A stretch of DNA of 64,000 nt from Planomicrobium stackebrandtii (GCF_030814955.1 NZ_JAUSWB010000010.1:26489-90488), one strand, 5' to 3'; numbered from the stretch's first letter, positions 47,871 to 60,848 are shown. The notes: generated from the letters alone by a model not told the origin. Program-made: numbers and translations.

Positions 47871-48461
47871 TTAATTATTGATCGGATCACTGAACGGTTT
47901 CAAGACATCTTTTTTCTCTTCCTCCTGGAAGGTCAATACGTCTGAAACGGAATCATATGATTCCCCGTAGAACTGCTCATCCTTATAGGTGTGGATATCC
48001 TGATACATTTTCTGCATTCCTTCGAAAATCTGCTCTTCTGTTTCTCCGCTTGGAGTCCAGTAAAGAATTTCCATCGAATTCTCTTCACCGGTTGCCAGTG
48101 AACGTCGGCAATAGCCGATTGACGAGGCGTGTTCGAATCCTTCACGAGCGTAAAAACGCAGACGTTTTTCCGTGTCCGTATCTTCGTAGTTGACCGGCTC
48201 GACTTCCAGGATAATCGGCTTGTTTTTGTCCTTCAGCATCTGCAAGGTCTTTTTGCCAAGACCCATGCCGCGGGATTCTTTCGATACAAACAAATAATCG
48301 ACAAAGGTAAAGTTCGGGAATTCTGCATACATCAAGACATGATAAGGACCCTCATCTTTATAGTAGACACTGCCCTTTTCTTTGAGCAATGCATCCATAT
48401 GCTCTTTTGACTTCATTTCTTCAACTGGAAAATACTGATTTAATTTTTCATACCAATTCAT
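47871..48461 (-). CDS. GNAT family N-acetyltransferase
   Basis: 196 residues from MNWYEKLNQYFPVEEM (ribosome site AAAGGAGACAG). The acetyl-CoA loop SKESRGMGLGKKTLQ is near residue 77. The substrate is unknown. It is between yerA and the end of the pur operon and has its own ribosome site. Confidence 0.85.
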   Translation of the reverse strand: MNWYEKLNQYFPVEEMKSKEHMDALLKEKGSVYYKDEGPYHVLMYAEFPNFTFVDYLFVSKESRGMGLGKKTLQMLKDKNKPIILEVEPVNYEDTDTEKRLRFYAREGFEHASSIGYCRRSLATGEENSMEILYWTPSGETEEQIFEGMQKMYQDIHTYKDEQFYGESYDSVSDVLTFQEEEKKDVLKPFSDPINN

Positions 48462-48612
48462 AATCTGTCTCCTTTCAAATTTTAAATGCCCTGCTGATTT
48501 TGTTTCTGAGGTCGTAACGGGTTTGCCATTCTGGAGTTTAAATAGAGGTAAACGTGGGCTGTTGAAAATCCTCAACTTTGGCTTTTATCGCCTATAGGGC
48601 AGGCAATAAAAC

Positions 48613-48650
48613 AAAAATGACACAGCTTCTTGTCGAATTTGTGTCATTTA
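48613..48650 (-). terminator. Terminator of the pur operon
   Basis: On the minus strand AAATGACACA / TGTGTCATTT followed by TTGTTTT. It ends the operon after purD. Confidence 0.85.
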
Positions 48651-48670
48651 AGATTATAGCATATATAAAA

Positions 48671-49921
48671 TTATTTTGCACGCCATCCGATGTCTGTGCG
48701 GTAGAAAAAACCGTCCCAATGCAAGGTCTCCAGCTGTTCATAGACTTTGTTCTGAGCGCTTTGGATAGAAGCTCCGCTTGCGGAAACGAGGAGCACACGT
48801 CCTCCATTTCCTGCAAAGCTGCCATTGGACAGCTTTGTTCCGGCATGGGTCACTTCGACTCCTGAAAGCTTCGCCAAATCAGGCAAAAGAGCGCCTTTTT
48901 CGACTGTCTCCGGATAGCCGTCCGCCGCAATGACTACACCAAGCACGGCTTGGTTGTCCCACTCCAGTTGAGCTGGCTGTCCTTTTAAAATTGTATCGAT
49001 AAATAAACCAAAATCGGTGGCCATTCGGGGCAGCACTACCTGGGTTTCCGGATCTCCGAAACGTGCGTTGAACTCAATGACTTTTGGGCCATTTTCCGTC
49101 AAAATGACGCCGGTGTAGAGAATACCATCAAAAGGTGTCCCTTCCGATGCCATCGCTTTGACAGCCGGTTCAACTATTTCTGTAAAAGTTTCGTCAATGA
49201 TGGCCTGGGAGATTTGCGGTACCGGTGAGTACGCGCCCATGCCGCCGGTATTCGGACCGCGGTCGCCATCGTAAGCGCGCTTATGGTCCTGCGAAATGAC
49301 CATCGGATAAATCTGGCCGTCGCAGACAAAAGACATGAACGAAAACTCTTCCCCGTCCAAAAATTCCTCGATGACGACTTTGGATCCCGATTCACCAAAT
49401 TTTTGTCCTTCCAGCATGTCGTTGACGGCATTGACGGCTTCCTCTTCCGTCAATGCCACAACAACCCCTTTGCCGGCAGCAAGGCCATCCGCCTTGATGA
49501 CAATCGGCGCACCGTGCTGCCGGATAAAGGCAATCGCTGCAGCTGCTTCGGTAAAAGTTTCATAACCTGCAGTCGGAATCTTGTACTTTTTCATCAATTC
49601 TTTGGCAAAAGCTTTGCTGCCTTCAATTTGGGCCGCCGCTTTAGACGGGCCAAAAATCCGGAGTCCCTTGGCTTCAAAAAAATCGACGATTCCTTCGGAT
49701 AGCGGCTGTTCAGGACCGACAAAACTGAAGTCCACTCCCTGCCGCTCGGCAAAGTCCGCTAAGCCGGCAAAATCCATTTCATCGATTGCGATTACTTCAG
49801 CATCCTCGCGCATCCCATCATTTCCAGGAGCTGCAAAAACGTTCGTGACGGACGGAGATTTCGCGAACTGTCGTACAATGGCATGTTCCCGTCCGCCTCT
49901 TCCAATGACCAGTACTTTCAT
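48671..49921 (-). CDS. purD: Phosphoribosylamine-glycine ligase
   Basis: 416 residues. ATP-grasp enzyme: GRGGREHAI at the start, GPSKAAAQIEGSK, KADGLAAGKGVVVA, TGGMGAYSP and FNARFGDPETQVVLP. It makes GAR from phosphoribosylamine and glycine. Last gene of the operon. Ribosome site GAGGTGAAGC. Confidence 0.96.
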   Translation of the reverse strand: MKVLVIGRGGREHAIVRQFAKSPSVTNVFAAPGNDGMREDAEVIAIDEMDFAGLADFAERQGVDFSFVGPEQPLSEGIVDFFEAKGLRIFGPSKAAAQIEGSKAFAKELMKKYKIPTAGYETFTEAAAAIAFIRQHGAPIVIKADGLAAGKGVVVALTEEEAVNAVNDMLEGQKFGESGSKVVIEEFLDGEEFSFMSFVCDGQIYPMVISQDHKRAYDGDRGPNTGGMGAYSPVPQISQAIIDETFTEIVEPAVKAMASEGTPFDGILYTGVILTENGPKVIEFNARFGDPETQVVLPRMATDFGLFIDTILKGQPAQLEWDNQAVLGVVIAADGYPETVEKGALLPDLAKLSGVEVTHAGTKLSNGSFAGNGGRVLLVSASGASIQSAQNKVYEQLETLHWDGFFYRTDIGWRAK

Positions 49922-49936
49922 CTTGCTTCACCTCGA

Positions 49937-51472
49937 TTAATGTTTGAAATGGCGGACGCCGGTAAAGATCATGGCAATTCCGTATTCGTTCGCTTTATCG
50001 ATTGACTCCTGGTCTTTTTTGGAGCCGCCCGGCTGAATGATGGCTTTGATGCCTGCCTGTGCAGCAGCTTCCACCGTATCGCTCATCGGGAAAAACGCAT
50101 CTGATGCCATGATAGCGCCTTGTGCTGCTTCGCCGGCTTGCTCCAACGCGATTTTAGCAGAACCCACGCGGTTCATCTGGCCCGCACCGATGCCCAATGT
50201 CATTTCAGAATTGCATACGACAATGGCATTCGATTTAACGTGTTTGACAACACTCCAGCCAAGCTTGAGTGCAGCAAGTTCGGCTGCTGTCGGCTGACGT
50301 TCTGTCGCAATTTGGATGTCTGCATCCTCATAACCGAAAACATCCGGCTGCTGGATCAACAAGCCGCCTTCAACGGTAACCGTGTTCCATTTGTCTGTAG
50401 TTTTGCGGTCAAACGGAATGGTCAAAAGACGGATGTTCTTTTTCTGTGTCAGCAATTCAATTGCTTCATCAGAAAAGGCTGGAGCAATAATTATTTCCAG
50501 GAAAATCGTCGCCAATTGCTTGGCAGTTTCTGCATCCACTTCACGGTTCAATGCGACGATGCCGCCAAAAATAGAAGTGGAGTCGGCTTCATAGGCTTTT
50601 CCGAAAGCATCTGCAATGGTTTCACCTGTACCTACGCCGCATGGGTTCATGTGTTTCACGGCAACTGCTGCCGGCATTTTGAATTCCTTGATAATCTGAA
50701 GAGCAGCATTGGCGTCTTGGATATTGTTATACGATAATTCTTTGCCGTGCAGCTGATTGGCATTGGCAATGGAAAAATCCGACCCAAGCGGGCTGCGGTA
50801 AAATGCGGCTTTTTGATGAGGATTTTCTCCGTAACGAAGGGTTTGGGACAATTCATACGTAAGTGTCAATTGGTCCGGGTATTCCTCGCCCGTCAAGTCA
50901 GTCAAATAGTTGGAGATATAAGAATCATAAGCAGCAGTATGGCGGAAAACTTTCGCAGCCAGACGGCGTCTTGTTTCAGGTGTGGTAGATTGTCCACTGT
51001 GCAATTCAGTCAATACTCCAGCATAATCGGCTGCATCGACAATCACGGTGACGTAGGCATGATTTTTTGCAGCAGAACGCAGCATTGTCGGTCCACCAAT
51101 ATCAATGTTCTCGATAGCATCATCTACTGAGACATCGGGTTTGGCGATTGTTTCACGGAAAGGGTATAAATTGACGCAGACGATATCGATTGGAGAAATG
51201 CCGTTTTCAGCCATTTGGCTTTGGTGCTCGGCATCATCATGCTTAGCCAATAGTCCTCCGTGTACAAGCGGATGCAAAGTTTTTACTCGGCCGCCTAAAA
51301 TTTCTGGAAACTTGGTAATTTCATCTACAGCAGTAATGGAAACGCCGCTTTCTTCAAGAAATTTCTTCGTGCCGCCTGTCGACAGGAGTTCGTAGCCCAT
51401 TTTTTCCAGCTCCTGTGCAAACTCCAATATCCCTGATTTGTCCGATACACTAAGTAATGCTCTTTTTTTCAC
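49937..51472 (-). CDS. purH: AICAR transformylase/IMP cyclohydrolase
   Basis: 511 residues from a GTG start (CTTTAGGAGGACTATTT ahead). N-terminal MGS-like IMP cyclohydrolase ([26 protein letters not shown]), C-terminal transformylase with [10 protein letters not shown]. It carries out the last two steps to IMP. It sits between purN and purD. Confidence 0.96.
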   Translation of the reverse strand: MKKRALLSVSDKSGILEFAQELEKMGYELLSTGGTKKFLEESGVSITAVDEITKFPEILGGRVKTLHPLVHGGLLAKHDDAEHQSQMAENGISPIDIVCVNLYPFRETIAKPDVSVDDAIENIDIGGPTMLRSAAKNHAYVTVIVDAADYAGVLTELHSGQSTTPETRRRLAAKVFRHTAAYDSYISNYLTDLTGEEYPDQLTLTYELSQTLRYGENPHQKAAFYRSPLGSDFSIANANQLHGKELSYNNIQDANAALQIIKEFKMPAAVAVKHMNPCGVGTGETIADAFGKAYEADSTSIFGGIVALNREVDAETAKQLATIFLEIIIAPAFSDEAIELLTQKKNIRLLTIPFDRKTTDKWNTVTVEGGLLIQQPDVFGYEDADIQIATERQPTAAELAALKLGWSVVKHVKSNAIVVCNSEMTLGIGAGQMNRVGSAKIALEQAGEAAQGAIMASDAFFPMSDTVEAAAQAGIKAIIQPGGSKKDQESIDKANEYGIAMIFTGVRHFKH

Positions 51473-51505
51473 AAATAGTCCTCCTAAAGATTAAGACCGA
51501 CAGTG

Positions 51506-52078
51506 TTATCGGTCGAATAATTGCTGCAAAGCTGCAGGATATAATTCATGTTCAATCTGATGGATCTGTTGCTCGACTTCTTCGCGCCCGCGTCCCGCAA
51601 CTGGAAACGACTGCTGCATGATGATGCTGCCCGTATCCATGCCGGCGTCCACGTAATGCACCGTTACTCCAGCTTCCTGTGCACCTGCCGCCATTGTTTG
51701 GCCGATAGCATCTTTGCCTGGAAAAGCAGGAAGGACCGAAGGATGAATATTGACAATGCGGTTTTCATAAGCTTCCAGCAGAACCGGACCAATCAAGCGC
51801 ATATAGCCCGCCAACACGATCCACTGTACTCCCAGCCCCTGCAGTTTCTCTTTCAGCATCTGTTCATAATGCTGTTTGGATTCGAATTCGGATGGCACAA
51901 AAGCAAAAGAAGCCACTTCTGCATTACGCGCACGCTCCAAGACAAAGGCTTGCGGTTTGTCTGTGACAACAAGCACAAGTTCAGCCTGCAGTTTGCCGCC
52001 AGCAATCGCATCAGCAATGGCTTGGAAATTAGAACCATTGCCCGACGCAAAAACAGCGATTTTGGGTTTATTGTTCAT
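51506..52078 (-). CDS. purN: GAR formyltransferase (folate-dependent)
   Basis: 190 residues. [19 protein letters not shown] and [12 protein letters not shown] (catalytic Asn-His) are present, and the Asp of VDAGMDTGS follows. It uses 10-formyl-THF. Its start overlaps the purM end by 11 bases. Confidence 0.95.
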   Translation of the reverse strand: MNNKPKIAVFASGNGSNFQAIADAIAGGKLQAELVLVVTDKPQAFVLERARNAEVASFAFVPSEFESKQHYEQMLKEKLQGLGVQWIVLAGYMRLIGPVLLEAYENRIVNIHPSVLPAFPGKDAIGQTMAAGAQEAGVTVHYVDAGMDTGSIIMQQSFPVAGRGREEVEQQIHQIEHELYPAALQQLFDR

Positions 52079-53129
52079 TCAACGTGCCGTCCTGTTCCCC
52101 TTCGAATTGAACGCCTTCGATGCTTGAAACGCGGCCAATCTGGAACGCCTGCTCGCCGTTTGCTTGAGCCGTTTTCAGGACCTGTTCCGCATCTTCATGA
52201 GCGACAGCCAATACAAAGCCGATGCCCATATTGAAAACGGAATACAGGTCACGGTCCGCAAGTTCCCCTTTTTCCTTCAGCAACTTGAATATATCAAGCA
52301 CCGGCCAGCTGCCGATGGCGATTTCTGCGCCTAAACCGTCCGGCATCATCCGTGGAATGTTTTCAATAAAACCTCCGCCTGTTACATGAGCCATGCCGTG
52401 AATAGCCGTTTCATTGCCTATGGCTGCAACGGCTTTGGCATATATTTTGGTCGGCGTCAAAAGAACGTCGCCGATCGGACCAAGTGCTTCATAGCCTTCA
52501 ACTTTTTGGTCGAGCTCCAAGTTATTCTGGTCAAAGATAATGTGGCGCACCAGCGAATAGCCATTCGAATGAATGCCGCTAGAAGCGAGGCCGATCAGGA
52601 CATCGCCCGCTGCGATTTTTTCTCCAGTGACGATTTTGGATTTCTCCGCAGCGCCCACTGCAAAACCTGCAATATCGTATTCATCTTCTTCATAGAGTCC
52701 CGGCATTTCAGCCGTTTCTCCGCCTATCAATGCAGCGCCTGCCTGAACGCAGCCGTCCGCTACTCCTTTGACAATTTGTTCAATTTTTTCAGGAACTGCC
52801 TTGCCAACTGCGATATAGTCTAGAAAAAACAAAGGTTCTGCACCTTGCGCAACAATGTCATTGACGCACATTGCGACGCAATCGATGCCGATTGTATCGT
52901 GGCGGTCTGCCATGAAGGCCAGCTTCAATTTCGTGCCCACGCCATCCGTCCCGGAAACAAGAACCGGTTCTTTCAAATTCAGCTCGGATAAATCGAACAT
53001 GCCGCCGAAGCCGCCGAACGCACCCAGCATTCCTTTGCGCGCTGTCCGTTCCACATGGGATTTCATGCGGTTGACCGCTTCATAGCCTGCTTCGATATTG
53101 ACGCCTGCTTTTTCATATGCTTTTGACAC
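52068..53129 (-). CDS. purM: AIR synthetase
   Basis: 353 residues from a GTG start (AAGGGGGAACCGG ahead). Signature [11 protein letters not shown] and [11 protein letters not shown] are the nucleotide-binding motifs. It closes the imidazole ring to make AIR. It sits between purF and purN. Confidence 0.95.
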   Translation of the reverse strand: MSKAYEKAGVNIEAGYEAVNRMKSHVERTARKGMLGAFGGFGGMFDLSELNLKEPVLVSGTDGVGTKLKLAFMADRHDTIGIDCVAMCVNDIVAQGAEPLFFLDYIAVGKAVPEKIEQIVKGVADGCVQAGAALIGGETAEMPGLYEEDEYDIAGFAVGAAEKSKIVTGEKIAAGDVLIGLASSGIHSNGYSLVRHIIFDQNNLELDQKVEGYEALGPIGDVLLTPTKIYAKAVAAIGNETAIHGMAHVTGGGFIENIPRMMPDGLGAEIAIGSWPVLDIFKLLKEKGELADRDLYSVFNMGIGFVLAVAHEDAEQVLKTAQANGEQAFQIGRVSSIEGVQFEGEQDGTLNEQ

Positions 53130-53141
53130 ACCGGTTCCCCC

Positions 53142-54563
53142 TTATTTCACTTTTTCTTTTTCGTGCGGCAATACTGTATCCGGATAAATATTGGTCGGGT
53201 ATTCGCCTGTAAAACAAGCCAGGCAATGCCCGCATTTCGATCCAGGATCGGTTCGTCCGATATTTTGGACCATCCCGTCCACTGACAGGAAGGTCAGCGA
53301 ATCCGCACCGATAATTTCGCGCATTTCTTCCACTGTATTGTTAGAGGCGATCAATTCGCCTGCCGTGCTGATATCAATGCCGTAAAAGCAAGGATTTTTG
53401 ATGGGCGGTGAACTGATGACCACATGCACTTCTGTTGCTCCTGCTTCTTTCAGCAAGTTGACGATGCGCCGTGAAGTCGTGCCGCGGACGATCGAATCAT
53501 CCACCATGATGACGCGTTTGCCTTTTACCACTTGGCGGACTGGCGACAGTTTCATCTTGACGCCCTGTTCGCGAAGATCCTGGGAAGGCTGGATAAACGT
53601 CCGTCCCACATAGCGGTTTTTGATCAATCCCAATTCATATGGAATGCCGCTTTGTTCCGAGTAGCCGATTGCTGCCGAAATACTGGAATCGGGAACACCG
53701 GTTACCACATCCGCTTCAATCTGCACTTCTTTCGCCAATTGGACGCCGAGGCGTTTTCTCGCAGTATGGACATTGATGCCATCGATATCCGAATCCGGAC
53801 GGGAGAAATAGACGTATTCCATCGTACAGATCGCCCGCTCTTCCGGATAAGCAAAACGTTCTGCACGCATGCCGTCTTTTGTCACAATCAAAAACTCACC
53901 TGGTTCAACCGAACGGACAAATTCCGCTCCAACAATATCAAACGCACATGTTTCCGAGGCCGTTACCCAAGCATCCCCGAGTTTCCCAAGGGATAGCGGG
54001 CGCAAGCCATTCGGATCCAAGGCAATATACATCGCTTCCTCTGTCAAGATGACGCAGGCAAATGCCCCCTTCAACAAAGACAGGGCATTTTTAGCCTTTT
54101 CTTCAAACGATGCATAGCCGCTTCTTTTGATCAAATGGGCCAGCACTTCCGTATCGGAAGTTGTTTGAAAAATGCTTCCTTGGCGTTCCAGATGGCCTTT
54201 TAGCTGAGTAGCGTTGACAAGGTTGCCGTTATGTGAAATCGCCAGGCTGCCGGTAGTCGAATTAAAGAGCAGGGGCTGGACATTTTCAATGCCGCTGCCC
54301 CCCGCTGTTGCATAGCGCACGTGGCCAATAGCCCCATGCCCTGCAATTTTTTCTATTTTTTCAGGCGTAAACACTTCACTGACCATGCCTTCGCCTTTCA
54401 ATGGGCGAAGAGCATCACCGTCTGTCGAAACAATTCCTGCGCCTTCCTGGCCACGGTGCTGCAAAGCGTGCAGCCCGTAATAGGTCAGTTGGGTTGCGTT
54501 GGGATGGCCCCATATTCCAAAGACACCACATTCTTCGTTTAAGCTTCTGATTTCAGCAAGCAT
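53142..54563 (-). CDS. purF: Amidophosphoribosyltransferase (class II, Fe-S type)
   Basis: 473 residues from [16 protein letters not shown] (ribosome site GAAAGGAGC). The 11-residue propeptide is removed to expose Cys12 as the catalytic N-terminal nucleophile. Late [14 protein letters not shown] gives the cysteines of the [4Fe-4S] cluster, and [15 protein letters not shown] is the PRPP loop. First committed step of purine synthesis, feedback-regulated by AMP/GMP in Bacillus. Overlaps the end of purL by 25 bases. Confidence 0.96.
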   Translation of the reverse strand: MLAEIRSLNEECGVFGIWGHPNATQLTYYGLHALQHRGQEGAGIVSTDGDALRPLKGEGMVSEVFTPEKIEKIAGHGAIGHVRYATAGGSGIENVQPLLFNSTTGSLAISHNGNLVNATQLKGHLERQGSIFQTTSDTEVLAHLIKRSGYASFEEKAKNALSLLKGAFACVILTEEAMYIALDPNGLRPLSLGKLGDAWVTASETCAFDIVGAEFVRSVEPGEFLIVTKDGMRAERFAYPEERAICTMEYVYFSRPDSDIDGINVHTARKRLGVQLAKEVQIEADVVTGVPDSSISAAIGYSEQSGIPYELGLIKNRYVGRTFIQPSQDLREQGVKMKLSPVRQVVKGKRVIMVDDSIVRGTTSRRIVNLLKEAGATEVHVVISSPPIKNPCFYGIDISTAGELIASNNTVEEMREIIGADSLTFLSVDGMVQNIGRTDPGSKCGHCLACFTGEYPTNIYPDTVLPHEKEKVK

Positions 54564-56764
54564 GGGATAGCTCCTTTCCAAGCTGAGCGAAGCGTTGCGA
54601 CTGAATCGTTGACCCAAGCCGTACCGTCTTCACCGTTGATCACTAAGTTGTCTCCCGTGACTTGGCCGATTTTCTTGGCATCTGATACGATTTCTTCGAA
54701 TTGTGCTGCTTTTTCCGGGCTGACCGTCATAACAAAGCGTGATTGCGATTCGCTGAACAAAGCCGTTGTCGCTGATCCGGACAAGGTAACGTCCATTCCC
54801 AATCCTTTGCCGAAGGTTTTTTCAGCCAATGCGACGGCAACACCGCCTTCAGCAACGTCATGTGCCGAAGCGATAAGACCTTGTTGGATGGCTGAAAGAA
54901 TTTCCTGTTGGCGCTTTGCTTCCACTGTCAAATCAATCGCTGGCGCTTTGCCGAAAATGCGCCCTTCGACCATCTTTTGCAGTTCACTGCCGCCAAATTC
55001 CGTAAAGCTTTCCCCGATCAAATACACCAGGTCGCCTTGCTTCTTGGCATCTTGCGTCGTGACGTGTGACAGGTCTTCAACAAGTCCGACCATGCCGATT
55101 GTCGGCGTCGGGTAAATGGCGGTGCCATTGGTTTCATTGTATAACGAGACGTTTCCGCCGATAACTGGAGAATCCAGGATTGTACAAGCTTCAGACATGC
55201 CGTCTGCCGCTTTTTCAAGCTGCCAGAAGATTTCCGGTTTCTCCGGATTGCCGAAGTTCAGGCAATCGGTGATGGCAAGAGGCTTCGCACCAGAAACGAC
55301 CACATTGCGCGCCGCTTCCGCTACTGCGATTTTGCCGCCGGTTTCCGGGTCCAGATAAATATAGCGCGAGTTGCAATCCGTCGTCATGGCAAGCCCTTTA
55401 TTGGTGCCGCGGACACGGACAACTGCTGCATCCGACCCAGGGCTGACCACAGTGCTCGTACGTACTTGGTGGTCATACTGATCGTAGACCCATTCTTTTG
55501 AAGCGATGGTCGGCTGTTTCAGTAGCGCCGTCAAAGTTTCATTGTAGTCCGAGACTTTTGGCTCAACATTGTCCAGCTGCTGGAACTCCGTAAAGTAAGC
55601 AGGGACTGCTGAAGGCTTGTGGTAAACCGGCGCATCTTCTGCAAGCGCATCGACTGGTACTTCTGCAACGATTTCCCCTTTATGCTTCAGACGAAGCGTA
55701 GAGTCGTCTGTCACGGTGCCGACAGTTACTGCGTCCAATCCGTATTTCTCAAACAACTCGACGATTTCAGGCTCGCGTCCCGCTTGGACCACGATGAGCA
55801 TGCGCTCCTGTGATTCAGACAGCATCATTTCGTAAGCCGTCATGCCGGTTTCGCGCTGTGGAATGTGGTCGAGATCCATCTCGATGCCGGATCCGGCTTT
55901 TGAAGCCATTTCAGCTGAAGATGAAGTCAATCCGGCTGCACCCATGTCTTGAATGCCGATCAGCGCATCCGATTTGATTAACTCAAGGCAAGCTTCCAAT
56001 AACAGCTTCTCCATAAATGGATCTCCGACTTGTACAGCCGGACGGTTTTTATCAGAGCCGTCTGTCAGTTCCTCGGATGCGAAAGTCGCTCCGTGGATGC
56101 CGTCACGTCCTGTTTTAGCGCCAACGTACATGACCGGGTTGCCAGTGCCTTTGGCGATTCCTTTTTGGATATCTTCGTGATTAATCAATCCGACACACAT
56201 CGCATTGACCAATGGATTGCCGTCATAGGATTCATCAAACTGGACTTCCCCGCCGACTGTCGGGATGCCGATGCAGTTTCCGTAGCCCGCGATGCCGGCT
56301 ACCACTTCTTCAAACAGGTATTTTACCCGCGGAGTGGTTAATTCACCAAAGCGAAGCGAGTTCAATAACGCAATCGGACGTGCGCCCATCGAGAAGACGT
56401 CGCGGATAATTCCGCCGACGCCGGTGGCAGCACCCTGGTAAGGTTCGATAGCTGAAGGGTGGTTATGCGATTCCATTTTGAACACGACAGCTTGCCCATC
56501 GCCGATGTCTACAATTCCAGCGCCTTCGCCCGGTCCCTGCAGGACACGTTCTCCTTTGGTTGGAAACTTAGCCAGGACCGGTTTTGAATTTTTATAAGAA
56601 CAGTGTTCAGACCACATAACCGAAAACAAACCCGTTTCCGTGTAGTTCGGTGTTCTTCCTAAAATTTCTTCGACCATTGCGAATTCCGCATCCGATAAGC
56701 CCATTTGCTGATAAATTTTCTGTTCTTTTATCTGAGCAGCATTTGGTTCAAGCATGACTGACAT
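54539..56764 (-). CDS. purL: FGAM synthase, large subunit
   Basis: 741 residues, small PurL type that needs PurQ and Pur[29 protein letters not shown] region and [15 protein letters not shown] are conserved ATP/substrate motifs. It converts FGAR to FGAM. Overlaps purQ at the start by 17 bases. Confidence 0.95.
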   Translation of the reverse strand: MSVMLEPNAAQIKEQKIYQQMGLSDAEFAMVEEILGRTPNYTETGLFSVMWSEHCSYKNSKPVLAKFPTKGERVLQGPGEGAGIVDIGDGQAVVFKMESHNHPSAIEPYQGAATGVGGIIRDVFSMGARPIALLNSLRFGELTTPRVKYLFEEVVAGIAGYGNCIGIPTVGGEVQFDESYDGNPLVNAMCVGLINHEDIQKGIAKGTGNPVMYVGAKTGRDGIHGATFASEELTDGSDKNRPAVQVGDPFMEKLLLEACLELIKSDALIGIQDMGAAGLTSSSAEMASKAGSGIEMDLDHIPQRETGMTAYEMMLSESQERMLIVVQAGREPEIVELFEKYGLDAVTVGTVTDDSTLRLKHKGEIVAEVPVDALAEDAPVYHKPSAVPAYFTEFQQLDNVEPKVSDYNETLTALLKQPTIASKEWVYDQYDHQVRTSTVVSPGSDAAVVRVRGTNKGLAMTTDCNSRYIYLDPETGGKIAVAEAARNVVVSGAKPLAITDCLNFGNPEKPEIFWQLEKAADGMSEACTILDSPVIGGNVSLYNETNGTAIYPTPTIGMVGLVEDLSHVTTQDAKKQGDLVYLIGESFTEFGGSELQKMVEGRIFGKAPAIDLTVEAKRQQEILSAIQQGLIASAHDVAEGGVAVALAEKTFGKGLGMDVTLSGSATTALFSESQSRFVMTVSPEKAAQFEEIVSDAKKIGQVTGDNLVINGEDGTAWVNDSVATLRSAWKGAIPCLLKSEA

Positions 56765-57431
56765 GTGCTTCCCTCCACTGTTTTACGATTGATCTGAATA
56801 AAGCCAATCCATCCTTGCCGCCGATCAAGTCGGATACTGCACGTTCAGGATGGGGCATCATGCCGAGCACGTTTCCGCGGTCATTGATGATGCCTGCGAT
56901 ATTGTTGCGGCTGCCGTTAAAATCATCTGCATACGTAAAGACGATTTGATTGTTTTCCTTGAGGTGAGTGTATGTCGCATCGTCGCAGTAATAATTGCCT
57001 TCTCCGTGGGCGATTGGAATTTGAATTTCCTGGCCCTGTTCGTATTCGTTGGTGAACAATGTGTTATTGTTCTCAACTTTCAATCCAACGGTACGGCACA
57101 TGAACTTCAGGTTTTTGTTGCGCAGCAGAACACCTGGCAACAGCCCAGCTTCCGTCAAGATCTGGAAGCCGTTGCAGATTCCAAGAACCGGTTTTCCTGC
57201 TTCCGCTGCTTTTCTTACTTCATCCATGACACCAGAAAATTGCGCAATCGCGCCGCAGCGCAGGTAATCGCCGTATGAAAATCCGCCTGGCAGCAAAATT
57301 CCGTCATAGCTGCTCAAATCTTTTGAGTCATGCCAAACGTATTCCGCTTCTTCACCTAGTTCGTCCTTGACCGCATGATACATATCCAAGTCACAATTTG
57401 AGCCGGGGAAAACAATCACTGCGAATTTCAT
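56748..57431 (-). CDS. purQ: FGAM synthase, glutaminase subunit
   Basis: 227 residues, class I glutaminase: Cys in [10 protein letters not shown] near residue 86 and a late His-Glu pair (MPHPERAV). It feeds ammonia to PurL. Four-base overlap with purS. Confidence 0.96.
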   Translation of the reverse strand: MKFAVIVFPGSNCDLDMYHAVKDELGEEAEYVWHDSKDLSSYDGILLPGGFSYGDYLRCGAIAQFSGVMDEVRKAAEAGKPVLGICNGFQILTEAGLLPGVLLRNKNLKFMCRTVGLKVENNNTLFTNEYEQGQEIQIPIAHGEGNYYCDDATYTHLKENNQIVFTYADDFNGSRNNIAGIINDRGNVLGMMPHPERAVSDLIGGKDGLALFRSIVKQWREAHVSHA

Positions 57432-57682
57432 TGCGAGACAACCTCCTCAATTTCGTAACGGTAATCTTCAATAACCGTGTTCGCTAACAATCGATGGCAC
57501 AGCTCGTTGACCAATGCATCCACATCCCGTTCGCTGTCTCCGATAACCAATTCCAGGTATTTGCCGATTCGTACGTCTTCCACTTCACCATAGCCCATTT
57601 TATGAAGAGAGCCCATAACTGCAGAACCTTGTGGGTCCAATACACTTTCACGCAATGTTACGTATACTTTTACTTTTTTCAT
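57428..57682 (-). CDS. purS: FGAM synthase subunit PurS
   Basis: 84 residues. [17 protein letters not shown] signature. It bridges PurL and PurQ. Overlaps purC by 4 bases and purQ by 4. Confidence 0.95.
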   Translation of the reverse strand: MKKVKVYVTLRESVLDPQGSAVMGSLHKMGYGEVEDVRIGKYLELVIGDSERDVDALVNELCHRLLANTVIEDYRYEIEEVVSQ

Positions 57683-58395
57683 GAGTGTTGTCCTCCTAGA
57701 CGAGTTAAAATGAGTTCGTACGCTTCAGTCAAATTTCCAAGATTGCGGCGGAATACGTCTTTATCAAGCTTTTGTTTGGTTTCCATATCCCAAAGCCGGC
57801 AAGTATCCGGCGAAATTTCATCTGCCAGAAGAATGTTGCCATCCGTGTCGCGGCCAAATTCGATCTTGAAATCGACCAGATCCACACCGACTTCTTTGAA
57901 AAAACCAATCAGAATATTGTTGATTTCGCGCGCCTTTTGCTTAAGCTCTGCTACTTCTTCTGCAGTTGCCAAGTTCAGCATGCCGACGTGCTCATCTGTG
58001 ATCAAGGGATCGCCTAATTCATCATCTTTCAAATAAAACTCTACTACCGGACGGCTGATGGCCACGCCTTCTTCAATCCCCAGGCGTTTGGCCATGCTGC
58101 CGGCTGTAATGTTGCGGACCACTACTTCCAATGGAATGATGCTGACGCTCTGCACCAATTGTTCATGGTCAGACAATTGCTTGACGAAATGAGAAGCAAT
58201 GCCCGCTTCCTGCAATTTCGTGAAAATCAGTGACGTGATTTTATTGTTCAAAATGCCTTTTCCGGTGATTTCTTCTTTCTTTTCACCGTTGAAAGCCGTT
58301 GCTGAATCTTTATATTCCACCCACAAAATTCCCTGTTCGTCCGTTGCATACAAGCGTTTTGCTTTTCCTTCGTACAATAACTGACCTTTTTCCAT
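57679..58395 (-). CDS. purC: SAICAR synthetase
   Basis: 238 residues. LLYEGKAKRLYAT at the start, DFKIEFGRD and LADEISPDTCRLWD are the family signatures. ATP-dependent coupling of CAIR and aspartate. It follows purB by 16 bases. Confidence 0.96.
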   Translation of the reverse strand: MEKGQLLYEGKAKRLYATDEQGILWVEYKDSATAFNGEKKEEITGKGILNNKITSLIFTKLQEAGIASHFVKQLSDHEQLVQSVSIIPLEVVVRNITAGSMAKRLGIEEGVAISRPVVEFYLKDDELGDPLITDEHVGMLNLATAEEVAELKQKAREINNILIGFFKEVGVDLVDFKIEFGRDTDGNILLADEISPDTCRLWDMETKQKLDKDVFRRNLGNLTEAYELILTRLGGQHS

Positions 58396-58411
58396 TTTTA
58401 AAAGCCCCCGT

Positions 58412-59707
58412 TTAGTTTAGTCCAAGTCGATCGAAAATCATGTCCACTTGCTGCAGGTGATGGTTGTAATCAAAGCAGTCGTCCAATTCTTCTTTCGATA
58501 ACTTTGAAGTAATGGTTTCATTCGCTTCCACGATTTTGCGGAAATGCGTCTGGTTTTCCCATGCTTCCATCGCACAAGGCTGTACTGTGTCGTAAGCCTC
58601 TTCACGAGCCATTCCTTTATCGATCAAAGCCAACAGCACGCGCTGCGAATAAATCAGGCCAAGCGTTGAATCCATATTGCGTTTCATGTTTTCAGGGAAC
58701 ACCGTCAAGTTTTTGACGATATTGCCTAAACGGTTCAGCATATAATTCAGTGCAATCGTCGCGTCCGGCAAAATCACACGCTCTGCAGATGAATGCGAAA
58801 TATCGCGTTCGTGCCAAAGTGCAACATTCTCGTAAGCTGTCAGCATATAGCCGCGAATCAGACGGGCAAGCCCTGTCATGTTTTCAGAACCAATCGGGTT
58901 GCGTTTATGCGGCATGGCAGAAGAGCCTTTCTGGCCTTTCGCAAAGAATTCCTCTACTTCACGCGTTTCTGATTTTTGCAGTCCACGGATTTCCGTAGCA
59001 AATTTTTCAATCGATGAACCGATCAATGCGAGAACGCTCAAATACTGTGCATGGCGGTCGCGCTGCAAAGTTTGTGTCGAAATCGGTGAAGCTGCAAGTC
59101 CCAACTCTTTGCAGACATAAGCTTCCACAAACGGATCTATATTGGCATAAGTTCCGACTGCACCGGACATTTTGCCTGTTTCAATGGAGGCCGCAGCTGC
59201 TTCGAAACGTTCCAGGTTGCGTTTCATTTCCTCGTGCCACAACGCCAGCTTCAAACCGAAAGTCGTTGGCTCTGCATGGACACCGTGCGTCCGGCCCATC
59301 ATGACTGTCATTTTATGTTCTTTTGCTTTAGTTGCAAGAATTTCGATGAAGTTCGTCAAATCTTTACGGATAATAACGTTTGCTTGTTTCAAAAGGTATG
59401 AAAGAGCTGTGTCTACCACATCTGTTGACGTTAAGCCGTAATGAACCCATTTTCGCTCTTCTCCAAGTGTTTCCGATACCGCTCTTGTGAAAGCTACCAC
59501 ATCGTGGCGTGTTTCTTCTTCAATTTCCAAAATGCGGTCTACTGAAAAAGAAGCGCCCTTGCGGATTTTTGCCACGTCTTCTTTAGGGATATCTCCGATT
59601 TCAGCCCAAGCTTCACATGCCAGAATTTCAACTTCCAGCCATGCATTGTATTTGTTTTCATCTGTCCAAATTGCGCCCATTTCAGGCCGTGTGTAGCGTG
59701 CGATCAT
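58412..59707 (-). CDS. purB: Adenylosuccinate lyase
   Basis: 431 residues. Signature [15 protein letters not shown] (mobile loop with catalytic Ser), catalytic His in [21 protein letters not shown]. It acts twice in purine synthesis, on SAICAR and adenylosuccinate. Placed after purK. Confidence 0.96.
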   Translation of the reverse strand: MIARYTRPEMGAIWTDENKYNAWLEVEILACEAWAEIGDIPKEDVAKIRKGASFSVDRILEIEEETRHDVVAFTRAVSETLGEERKWVHYGLTSTDVVDTALSYLLKQANVIIRKDLTNFIEILATKAKEHKMTVMMGRTHGVHAEPTTFGLKLALWHEEMKRNLERFEAAAASIETGKMSGAVGTYANIDPFVEAYVCKELGLAASPISTQTLQRDRHAQYLSVLALIGSSIEKFATEIRGLQKSETREVEEFFAKGQKGSSAMPHKRNPIGSENMTGLARLIRGYMLTAYENVALWHERDISHSSAERVILPDATIALNYMLNRLGNIVKNLTVFPENMKRNMDSTLGLIYSQRVLLALIDKGMAREEAYDTVQPCAMEAWENQTHFRKIVEANETITSKLSKEELDDCFDYNHHLQQVDMIFDRLGLN

Positions 59708-59723
59708 TTGTAAGTTCCTCCAA

Positions 59724-60848
59724 TTATTCCGGCCAGATGCCGGATGCTTCTATTTCACTTAAAGTCGCCTCTAAGTCTTCCGTTAATATCGTAACATGTC
59801 CCATCTTCCGTTTCTGCTTCGCTTCGTCTTTTCCATATAAATGAATCGACCAATTCGGAAATTGTGCGATTTTCGAAGTCAGCGGCGCAACATGTTCGCC
59901 CAGTACGTTGACCATTACTGCGTCTGACCATAACTTTGGCTGTCGCAGCGGCCATCCGCAAACGGCACGAACATGCTGATGAAATTGTGAGATGTTTGCT
60001 GCTTCGATTGAGTAATGCCCGGAGTTGTGCGGGCGCGGAGCCAGTTCATTGACAATGATGCTGCCGTTTTCCAAAACAAACATTTCCACCGCCAACGTTC
60101 CCACCATATTCAGATGTGCCGCGATTTTCTCAGCTGCTTGCTGGGCTTGAACGAACGTTTCTTTACCGATTCGAGCCGGTACAATCGTTTCATGCAAAAT
60201 ATGATCTTTGTGAATATTTTCGCCGATTGGCAAAATAGCTGTTTCTCCGTGGACATTGCGCTGAATGATCACCGAAATCTCTTTTGTGAAAGTAACAAAA
60301 GCTTCTGCTACACACTCGCCATTCTCAAATAGCGTTTCTGCCAAATGCAGTTCATCTATAGAAGTAACAGTTTGCTGCCCTTTGCCATCATATCCGCCAC
60401 GCGCAGTTTTTACCACGAAAGGAAGAGGCAGCTTGCTGCTTTTCTCTGTTAGTTCTTTGAATGTAGAAGCTGTAATATAGTCTGCGACAATCACACCAGC
60501 CTCAGAAATGGCTTGCTTCTCAAAAATCCGATCCTGTGTCACACGAATCAATTCGGCTCCTTGTGGCACATAGGCGATTTCTGATAGCTTCGCCAAACCA
60601 TCAACATCGATATTTTCAAACTCATAAGTGATAACATCACTCACTTCAGCTAATTCTTCCAATGCATGCTGATCGTTGAAAGGAGCGACAATCTGTATGT
60701 CGGCTACTTGGCCGGTCGGCGAATCCATTCCCGGATCAAGAACTGCAATTTTAAACCCGGCTTCTTTTGCTGCAAGAGCCATCATGCGCCCCAGCTGTCC
60801 GCCACCGATAATTCCAATCGTTTGGCCCGGCAAAATGGTTTTTGTCAT
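59724..60848 (-). CDS. purK: N5-CAIR synthetase
   Basis: 374 residues, ATP-grasp. [16 protein letters not shown] at the start, [11 protein letters not shown] and [13 protein letters not shown] are conserved. Uses ATP and bicarbonate to convert AIR to N5-CAIR. Overlaps purE by 4 bases. Confidence 0.96.
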   Translation of the reverse strand: MTKTILPGQTIGIIGGGQLGRMMALAAKEAGFKIAVLDPGMDSPTGQVADIQIVAPFNDQHALEELAEVSDVITYEFENIDVDGLAKLSEIAYVPQGAELIRVTQDRIFEKQAISEAGVIVADYITASTFKELTEKSSKLPLPFVVKTARGGYDGKGQQTVTSIDELHLAETLFENGECVAEAFVTFTKEISVIIQRNVHGETAILPIGENIHKDHILHETIVPARIGKETFVQAQQAAEKIAAHLNMVGTLAVEMFVLENGSIIVNELAPRPHNSGHYSIEAANISQFHQHVRAVCGWPLRQPKLWSDAVMVNVLGEHVAPLTSKIAQFPNWSIHLYGKDEAKQKRKMGHVTILTEDLEATLSEIEASGIWPE